Positions 54,054 through 60,696 of a stretch of 62,810 bases of DNA are shown here, in pieces. Under the pieces are notes generated by a model. It saw nothing but the letters and a program-made list of their open reading frames with translations, was not told where the DNA came from and searched no databases. The DNA comes from Pseudomonadota bacterium (GTDB lineage Bacteria > Desulfobacterota > Desulfobulbia > Desulfobulbales > SURF-16). The DNA lies in assembly GCA_018822545.1 (NCBI GenBank), contig JAHJKA010000065.1, positions 1 through 62,810 of the forward strand, in the 5' to 3' direction. Position numbers and translations under genes: made by a program. The first letter of the stretch is position 1. Every line of letters begins with the position of its first letter.

Positions 54054-55250
54054 CTAGATGGCCTTGCCTGTATCGATCAATGTCGGCACTTTGCTGGGCT
54101 TGACCCCAAGGATTTGGCCTGCCTTGGTCGTTGTGACAGCACCAGAGGCCATCATACGGTCAACAAAATTTATTAATGTGTTACCTACGCGATGCCTGCG
54201 GACTACAAAATAGTTCGGCCCACCCCCTTGTTGGTCACGGGATTTACGGCGTTTTTCCATACGCCCCTCAATCCACAGACGCCGAAACTGCCTGCTTAAA
54301 TCCACCCATTTGTTGTGGCTAATCATGTTTCCGCGAAACAGTTTATAGGTAACCATAGAACTGCTTACATTACGGGCCTGCGCAAAGTCACTAATCGCCT
54401 CTAGTGCCTGGGCAATATCGGTTCCTTCATCAACCCCTATTGCCTGGATCTCTTGGCGTGGCAGCAGGAATTCACCAGCAACATCATTGCAAAATTGCTC
54501 CACCGCGATTTCTGCCCGTGCACCAGACACACCAGTCTGCCCAAGCATTAGGTGGACGAACTCATGCAACAGGGTAAAAGACCAAGCAGAATGGGCGTCT
54601 TGATCATTTATAATGATAAAAGGAGCAAGCTCGTCAGCTAAGGCAAAACCACGAAACGTTTCCACATCAATAGCCGTGTGGTGACTTCCCAGGTTGCCAA
54701 TGAGAAGCACAAAGACCCCGGTAGACTCAACTGTATCTCGTAACAGAGAAAAGGCTTCGGACGGGGAGGATTGAGAGCGAAACTCGTCTAGTTCAAGCTG
54801 AAGGATATCCTTGAGGGAGGCCAAGACCATCTCCACGCCATCGGACATATTCATGGAGTTGATGAAAGGCAGAGGCTCAATGTCCTCTTCATCCTCAAGG
54901 ATTGCCTTTACCAGGCCCTGTCTTGCTTGGACATTACGAATGAGGGCATCGAGCAATGCTTCTTCGGATCTAGAGTGCCCAGGGGGGAGCGTACGGAAAT
55001 CTTGACCTCTGCTGCCTTGGCGAGGCGGTGCAGACATATAGAACGTAAGAAGTGGACGGTGGTACTGTTTGGCCATCTTCAACAGCATAGGCCGCGTAGG
55101 CGCAGTATCGCCAACTTCTAAAGCGGTGAGACGATCAACAGCAGACGCACTTGTAGAATCATGGATATTAAGCTTGCCGACTGCCTCTTCTAAAGAAAGA
55201 CCTGCCGTCTCTCGAGCCCAGCGCAGTATGTCATGATTAACTTTAGGCAT
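54054..55250 (-). CDS. XRE-ImmA/IrrE-family metalloprotease regulator
   Basis: A 398-residue protein. Residues 1-75 form an XRE-like helix-turn-helix (HDILRWARETAGLSLEEAVG). The ImmA/IrrE domain has the zinc motif HEFVHLMLG (HExxH, about residue 230) and CNDVAGEFLLPRQEI with the third ligand Glu. Such proteins cleave repressors, or with DUF4411 act as the antitoxin-like partner (COG2856 type). It ends VKPSKVPTLIDTGKAI. On an element that also encodes an XRE repressor, a role in derepression is possible. Confidence 0.88.
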   Translation of the reverse strand: MPKVNHDILRWARETAGLSLEEAVGKLNIHDSTSASAVDRLTALEVGDTAPTRPMLLKMAKQYHRPLLTFYMSAPPRQGSRGQDFRTLPPGHSRSEEALLDALIRNVQARQGLVKAILEDEEDIEPLPFINSMNMSDGVEMVLASLKDILQLELDEFRSQSSPSEAFSLLRDTVESTGVFVLLIGNLGSHHTAIDVETFRGFALADELAPFIIINDQDAHSAWSFTLLHEFVHLMLGQTGVSGARAEIAVEQFCNDVAGEFLLPRQEIQAIGVDEGTDIAQALEAISDFAQARNVSSSMVTYKLFRGNMISHNKWVDLSRQFRRLWIEGRMEKRRKSRDQQGGGPNYFVVRRHRVGNTLINFVDRMMASGAVTTTKAGQILGVKPSKVPTLIDTGKAI

Positions 55251-55385
55251 CGTATCTCAAAAGGGTTACATGAAGTGCATTTCTTGCACCTCTTGTATTC
55301 TACTATATAACTTATACGCAAATTGAAAACCGCTTCTATCTCCTTAAAATAATAATCCTTTATGATGGAAGGTCTCCGGCTAGCG

Positions 55386-55657
55386 GCTGCAGCCGCAAAC
55401 TGCTGCGTCTTCCGCTTCGCCATCCGTAGCCCGTCTTGAAGTAATCACCCCAAACCCCTCGAAGGGGTTCATGGTATGTGGTTGTCATCTTTTTTGCTCT
55501 ATGTCCGGCGGCTGCGCCATGGGATGCCGGGGCTTCGCCCGCATAAAATCTTCTTATGTAAAATGGGAGCAAGCAGGGTACGGCCTGACGGCCACGCCCA
55601 TGTTACATAAGGAATTTTATGCAACATAGCGGGCAAAAAAGTCGCCAACCACTGTCT
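55386..55657 (-). repeat. Right terminal inverted repeat of the mobile element
   Basis: Inverse of 48115-48386. The nested hairpin is kept: GCATAAAA/TTTTATGC (55541 and 55615), TTATGTAA/TTACATAA, ATGGG/CCCAT (55563 and 55597). The outermost sequence is CCACTGTCT (55649-55657) on the plus strand. Two stem positions differ from the left copy and both are compensated by the paired base. Confidence 0.85.
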
Positions 55658-55842
55658 TTAGTGGATGGCGGCTCTTGCTGGCCTTGGGTGGCGTATCGGC
55701 TGGAAGAAATGCGGTGGTTGTGGCCAGGGCCGGGCCAGCCTCTCTAGCTCGAAGAAAGGTCAACGGCGGACTTGACCCCTTTTTTCCGTCTTTCGGTGTT
55801 TTGGGGTGTTTGATCTCTCAAACTCAACCTAATTTGATGAAA
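55658..55842. other. Spacer between the mobile element and the Rhs immunity gene
   Basis: No gene is supported. Near 55812-55836 the bases ATCTCTCAAACTCAACCTAA match the sequence downstream of immunity gene C (45968-45988, CTCTCAAACTCTACCTAATA), so the two modules share a downstream boundary. Confidence 0.6.
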
Positions 55843-56322
55843 TCATCTGATTACAGTTGCCTTTGCTATATCAATAGGGACAAGATGACGCTCATTTTCA
55901 TCATCACGAACAAAATACATTTTGATATTTTGCCCATTACTAATCTTCAGCAATATGCACTGGGCAGTCATCATGTCATTTTTACCCTTGCATTGTTTAT
56001 AGGCATCCCTTGCAAGAACCTTTCTTGCCGTCTCTCTAGCTTCATCCTTATTTCGCCATTCATTTAATGTGTAATAATCAGAGAAAAAGTATGTATAAAT
56101 ATAAAAGAAATCAGCTAGTTCTTCATATGAAACATCTTTTTTTGCCTCATAAAATTCACATGTGTTATCGGGACAAAACTCTATGGAGCAGTTACCATTG
56201 CGTTTAATCTCAATACTGTCAGGAAAACTAGCTGAAATAACTTCGACAGCATTTAATTGTTCTGCATTAGCGCATGACCCTAGTGACAAAACAAATAAAC
56301 ACCCAATTATCAATTGTTTCAT
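55843..56322 (-). CDS. Lipoprotein, candidate immunity protein of the full-length Rhs toxin
   Basis: A 159-residue exported protein. MKQLIIGCLFVLSLGSC is a lipoprotein signal with Cys17 as acceptor. The mature part has CSIEFCPDNTCEFYEAKKD and CKGKNDMMTAQCILL, likely disulfides. AGGTG before the ATG overlaps the Rhs stop codon, so it is coupled to the toxin gene. An envelope location fits a toxin that acts on the cell wall. The role is inferred from position and localisation. Confidence 0.65.
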   Translation of the reverse strand: MKQLIIGCLFVLSLGSCANAEQLNAVEVISASFPDSIEIKRNGNCSIEFCPDNTCEFYEAKKDVSYEELADFFYIYTYFFSDYYTLNEWRNKDEARETARKVLARDAYKQCKGKNDMMTAQCILLKISNGQNIKMYFVRDDENERHLVPIDIAKATVIR

Positions 56323-56330
56323 GTGCGCAC

Positions 56331-59300
56331 CTATCTAACTTTAAAAGGACTTGGACGTAGAACCGGCCTCTTGTACGGCCTTGGAGTCAAATTAGGCCTC
56401 AAGCTTGGAACACCATTCCCCGGTTCCTGTTGCAGATGCCAATGTGTCTTATTGGGTTTATTTGGGTATTGCTCAAATAAACCGGCATTGAAACCACATT
56501 TTAAAGCGCATTTCTTAACAGCTGGATCGCTGATGGGATTAAATTTTGGTCCTGCGACATCTACTGCTGTTCCTTTTCCATGATGGCTATTCGTAGAGTG
56601 TCCGCTTTTTTCAGCGCCACCCGTAAGCAACATGTCCAAATTACTATCACCTGTTTCACATTTTAAGCATTCCTCAAGGCATTCAAGATTCTTCTTGGTT
56701 TGCCCAGTAACAGGAACCGTATAAGGAGGCTTTTTGTTCCAATGGTACAACCCATACGGATCAATCCAATTAATCGGATCACCATCTACATAAGCATATA
56801 GATTGATCCCACCATCCAACCCAATCGGGTCAGGCGTCATATACCTGCCGGTGGCCGGATCATAATATCTGTGCCAGTTATAATGCAGCCCCGTCTCGGA
56901 GTCGTAATACTGGCCCGGAAACCGGATATTATTATCAACGGTAGAACCTGGATCAACAATGGCCTTACCAAAGGGCAGGTAATCAGCACTCCAAACCACA
57001 GCACCAGAGCTGTCGGTAAGCTTCTGAGGCGTACCCAGGTGGTCGTTGTGGTGCCAGTATGTATTGAAGTTTACACCATCGGGGACCATTGTGGCCAGGC
57101 GTAATCCGGCGCCGTAGATGTAGGCTCGGATCAGGGTGCCGTCTGGGTTGGTTTCAGCCAGGAGGTTGCCGGAGAGGTCGTAGTGGTAGATGGTCGACTG
57201 GCTGTCAGCCTCCTTCTTGATGCGCAGCTCCTTATCGTCATAGACATAGCTGGTGTCCACTGGTTGACTGCCCGCATCCGGAATGGAGATGGCCCGGCCT
57301 GCCTGGTCGTGGACAAAGATCTTTTGCTCTGCCGTGGCTGTGGTCACGGCCTGAATGCGGTTGGTGCCGCTGATGTAGCTGTAGGTGTCGGTGAGCCCGT
57401 CGACGCTCTTGGTCTGGCGGTTGCCCACCATGTCGTAGGTATAGTCCAGGGTGCCGTAGATGCCCTGGGCCTGGGTGAGGTGATCATTGTCGTCATAGGC
57501 AAACTGCTGGTCGCGCAGCAGGTCTTGGTTATTGGCGATGGCGGTTATCTTGCCGCTCAGATCATGGCTGTAGCTTAACTCCAGAACGGTGCTATCGGTA
57601 ATACCGGTGAGCTGGTAGCTCTGGTCGTAGCTGCGCGATACCTGGATGCCGTTACCCAGGGTCATCCCATCCAGCGGGCCAAAGGGCAGATAGCTGGCAG
57701 CGGTCATGATGTTGTATGCCGTGGCCTCGTGGTTCACCGTCACATCCGTCACCTGTCCGGCAGCGTCGTGGCTGTAGGTTGCGGTGAGGCCCCAGGGATA
57801 GGAGACACTGGTCAGCAGGCCGGAGTCATCGTAACTATAGGTGGTGACATAGTCCACCAGGCCCATGGTCTTGATCTCTGACGCAAGCAGGCCCTGATCG
57901 TTATAGGTATAGAGGATGGTGCTGTCCGGACCAGCGACAGTGGTGAGCCGCCCCTTGCCGTTTGTGCCCTGGTCATAGGTGTATGTGACATTTTGTGAGG
58001 TATCGGCATAGATGATACCGGTACGGCGCCCGGCCACATCATAACTGTAGCTTGTGGTGACGCCCATGGCATCGGTCTTTGCGGCTAGCTGCCCGGCCTC
58101 GGTATAGGAGAAGGAGATGGTCCCGGCATCCGGCGAGTGGGAGGCCAGCACCCGGCCTAGATCATCGACATCGTAGGTGGTGTCCTTATTCTCGGCATCG
58201 GTGACCTTGATCAGGTTCCCGGCGTTATCATAGCCGTAATTGGTGATGACCAGGCCCGGCTCCTCGGTGCTGGTGCGACGGCCGTTCAGATCATAACCAT
58301 AGCTATAGATACGACCCAGGGGATCGATGATGGAGGTGACGTTGCCCATGGAGTCGTAATCGTAGACCGTCTCCGAGTCATCGGGATTAATGACCTTCCA
58401 CAGCTTGCCGGGCAGGGTTGGGTGCTGATAGCTGTACCGCTGGAGGAGATGGCTGACGCCGCCTGGATCATAGGCGTTGATCTGGGTGGCATTACCCTGG
58501 GCGTCGTAGCCGGTCTGCTGATAGTTGCCACTGGGATCGGTGACCTTGGTCAGCCTGCCGTATGTGCTGTCATAGTCGTAGGTGACGCTACGGCCCATGG
58601 CATCGGTAACGGTGGCCAGATCACCGGCCAGGTTATAGGTACGGGTGGAGGTGATGCCATTGGTGGTGCTGGAAATAACCCTGTTCTTGCCGTCATAAAC
58701 CAGAGTGGTCTGGATACCGTTCGGATCGGTGATGAGCTGGGCATTCCGCGCCGCATCGTAATTACCATAAGTGGTTGTGCCCACCAGGGGCGAGGTGACA
58801 GAAAGAAGATTGCCGGTGGTGGCATTGTAGGCAAGGGTGGTAAGGTCAAGATCCCCAGCCAGCGGCCCATTCACCGAGGTGACCTGGCCCTTGGCATTAT
58901 AGGTATAGGCGGTGATATGCTCATAAGCCACCACCTGTTTGGCACTGTCTAAGGTGTAGCCCTTGTCTATCTTGCGGTACAGCAGGCGGGTGGGGTTTTC
59001 GTTGGCGATGGTATTGCCGTCGTTATCGTAATCCCAGGTGGTGGTTTTATAGTCCCCGGTGAGCAGAGACATGGTGCTTGCGGTGATCTTGGCGCCGGTT
59101 TCGGGGTGATAGGTATAATAGTGGGTACGTTCATCCGTGGTACCGACGTTTTTGATGACCATGCCGGGGTTGCCTTTGGCATCATAATCAAAATACTGGA
59201 TGATCCGACCGTTGGCGTATTCTTTTTCAATGATGCGCATCCTGCTATCTGCCTCTGTGACATTATAAATATTGTCATAGGCATATCGTACAGGTTGAGC

Positions 59301-60677
59301 GGTTCCGCCGCAGCTCTGGCAACCGGAGGCATCTGAAAGGGAAACAACTCTCCTGGCCCCATCAACGAGTTGAAGACCATAGATGCGAGTCTCCCCGTAT
59401 GCGTCCGTAACCTCCACGGTATCCTCAGTCACATAGGTAATATCAACGCCACGACCATCCGGTGTATAGTTCGTAACCGCCCGGTCCAGGTTGTCGTAGG
59501 ACCAGGTGGCAAGGACATGGCCAGCCTGGTTCTTCTTGGCTGTCAAGTTGTGGATATCGTTGGGGTCGTTGTATTCATACTGAAAGCCGGAACCATCGGC
59601 ATAGGTGGTTGATGTCAGGTTGTCGTTAGCATCATAGCCAAAGGAGACCCAGATGCCATCCTGAATTGCGGAAGTAACAGGCCCGCTTATATGGTCGAGC
59701 AGACCATTGGCGTTGTAAGAAAAATTGAGGACAAGTCCGGTGGCCTCATCGGTAACCGATTGCAAAAGACCATTAACATCATAGGTCATGCTCTGCAGCA
59801 GGCCGTTGGCATCCCTTTTCCAGAGAAGTTTTCCTGTGAGGTCGAAAGTGTCTTGGGAGCCATCAAGATGGTACCAGACATAGCCATCGACGAGCTCTTC
59901 CACCCTACTTTTTTCACCAAAGGCTCCTACCCAGAAGGACATATCGTGGCCGGGGAAATAGGCGGCACGGCCTGAGTCATCCGTGATTTTTAGATAGGTA
60001 ATGGCCTCTTCTACCTTTTCCAGACGGGAGGTAAAGGAAGCACTCCAGCCATAGCCAACGGTAGAGGTGATTGAGCTTTGGCTGTTATAAAAACGCTCGA
60101 AGTTGAGAGAGAGTTTGTTGGAGGTTGGTAAACGGAAATCTACAGCTTCCTCGAATTTATTTCCATTATGAATGGTTATAGGATTGCCAACCTTGAGAGG
60201 CGTGTTTTCACATGATGGATCACATGGATCACAAGGAGGTTTACCCTCTTCTGTGTCATCAGGGACTTCTCCAGAATCCCATCCTGCTTTAGAGTGATGC
60301 ACGGACAGAGGAACATTTTTATAGGCGTCAGTATCAGGGTAATCCGACAGCATATTTGGCCATGATATCGGGGGGCGTCCACAGACATACCATGCGCTAG
60401 CGAAACAATTGAGACCATATGTTTGAACCAGACCTTCGCACCACCAAGACGCAACAGATACATGGATTGCCTGTGGGTTATACTCCCAACAGTGGCTTCC
60501 ATCGAACTGTTGAGGGGGGCAACCAACACCACATTCCCACACAAATTTCGCCATAACTGGTGTATTCCCACCTGCCAAAATCGAGGAGAATATAATCAAG
60601 CTCAAGAGGAGCGTTCTAAGGGGAGGATGTTGCATGGTAAAGGCTCTCGATGTTTTATTTTTAATCGTTTTTATCAT
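56331..60677 (-). CDS. Secreted Rhs/YD-repeat protein with M15-type peptidase toxin end
   Basis: A 1448-residue protein. It has a Sec-type signal (LLLSLIIFSSILAGGNTPVMA), a Cys-rich N-terminal segment (45-150), a DUF6531-like start of the Rhs shell (GNPITIHNGNKFEEAVDFRL), many YD repeats (about 240-1200) and the Rhs core end [20 protein letters not shown]. After DPYGL the last 135 residues carry SHHGKGTAVDV (His-x6-Asp, about 1364) and HWHLQ (about 1412), the metal ligands of M15 D-Ala-D-Ala peptidases. The predicted toxin would cut peptidoglycan cross-links or stem peptides. A signal peptide rather than PAAR suggests a non-T6SS route. Confidence 0.88.
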   Translation of the reverse strand: MIKTIKNKTSRAFTMQHPPLRTLLLSLIIFSSILAGGNTPVMAKFVWECGVGCPPQQFDGSHCWEYNPQAIHVSVASWWCEGLVQTYGLNCFASAWYVCGRPPISWPNMLSDYPDTDAYKNVPLSVHHSKAGWDSGEVPDDTEEGKPPCDPCDPSCENTPLKVGNPITIHNGNKFEEAVDFRLPTSNKLSLNFERFYNSQSSITSTVGYGWSASFTSRLEKVEEAITYLKITDDSGRAAYFPGHDMSFWVGAFGEKSRVEELVDGYVWYHLDGSQDTFDLTGKLLWKRDANGLLQSMTYDVNGLLQSVTDEATGLVLNFSYNANGLLDHISGPVTSAIQDGIWVSFGYDANDNLTSTTYADGSGFQYEYNDPNDIHNLTAKKNQAGHVLATWSYDNLDRAVTNYTPDGRGVDITYVTEDTVEVTDAYGETRIYGLQLVDGARRVVSLSDASGCQSCGGTAQPVRYAYDNIYNVTEADSRMRIIEKEYANGRIIQYFDYDAKGNPGMVIKNVGTTDERTHYYTYHPETGAKITASTMSLLTGDYKTTTWDYDNDGNTIANENPTRLLYRKIDKGYTLDSAKQVVAYEHITAYTYNAKGQVTSVNGPLAGDLDLTTLAYNATTGNLLSVTSPLVGTTTYGNYDAARNAQLITDPNGIQTTLVYDGKNRVISSTTNGITSTRTYNLAGDLATVTDAMGRSVTYDYDSTYGRLTKVTDPSGNYQQTGYDAQGNATQINAYDPGGVSHLLQRYSYQHPTLPGKLWKVINPDDSETVYDYDSMGNVTSIIDPLGRIYSYGYDLNGRRTSTEEPGLVITNYGYDNAGNLIKVTDAENKDTTYDVDDLGRVLASHSPDAGTISFSYTEAGQLAAKTDAMGVTTSYSYDVAGRRTGIIYADTSQNVTYTYDQGTNGKGRLTTVAGPDSTILYTYNDQGLLASEIKTMGLVDYVTTYSYDDSGLLTSVSYPWGLTATYSHDAAGQVTDVTVNHEATAYNIMTAASYLPFGPLDGMTLGNGIQVSRSYDQSYQLTGITDSTVLELSYSHDLSGKITAIANNQDLLRDQQFAYDDNDHLTQAQGIYGTLDYTYDMVGNRQTKSVDGLTDTYSYISGTNRIQAVTTATAEQKIFVHDQAGRAISIPDAGSQPVDTSYVYDDKELRIKKEADSQSTIYHYDLSGNLLAETNPDGTLIRAYIYGAGLRLATMVPDGVNFNTYWHHNDHLGTPQKLTDSSGAVVWSADYLPFGKAIVDPGSTVDNNIRFPGQYYDSETGLHYNWHRYYDPATGRYMTPDPIGLDGGINLYAYVDGDPINWIDPYGLYHWNKKPPYTVPVTGQTKKNLECLEECLKCETGDSNLDMLLTGGAEKSGHSTNSHHGKGTAVDVAGPKFNPISDPAVKKCALKCGFNAGLFEQYPNKPNKTHWHLQQEPGNGVPSLRPNLTPRPYKRPVLRPSPFKVR

Positions 60678-60696
60678 CGTCTGGATATGTCAGGAT

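Larger units (their letters stand above)
48115..55657. mobile_element. Undescribed 7.5-kb tyrosine-recombinase element with long terminal inverted repeats
   Basis: The element lies between the Rhs immunity gene (55843) and orphan module B (47898). About 270 bases at each end are inverted repeats. Inside, in order: recombinase 1 (48411), recombinase 2 (49337, ATGA overlap), primase/helicase (50361), XRE regulator (53179, divergent), DUF4411 PIN protein (53544) and XRE-ImmA protease (54054). No target-site duplication was seen at the ends. The pair of recombinases plus a replication protein suggest a circular, possibly replicating intermediate. Confidence 0.75.
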
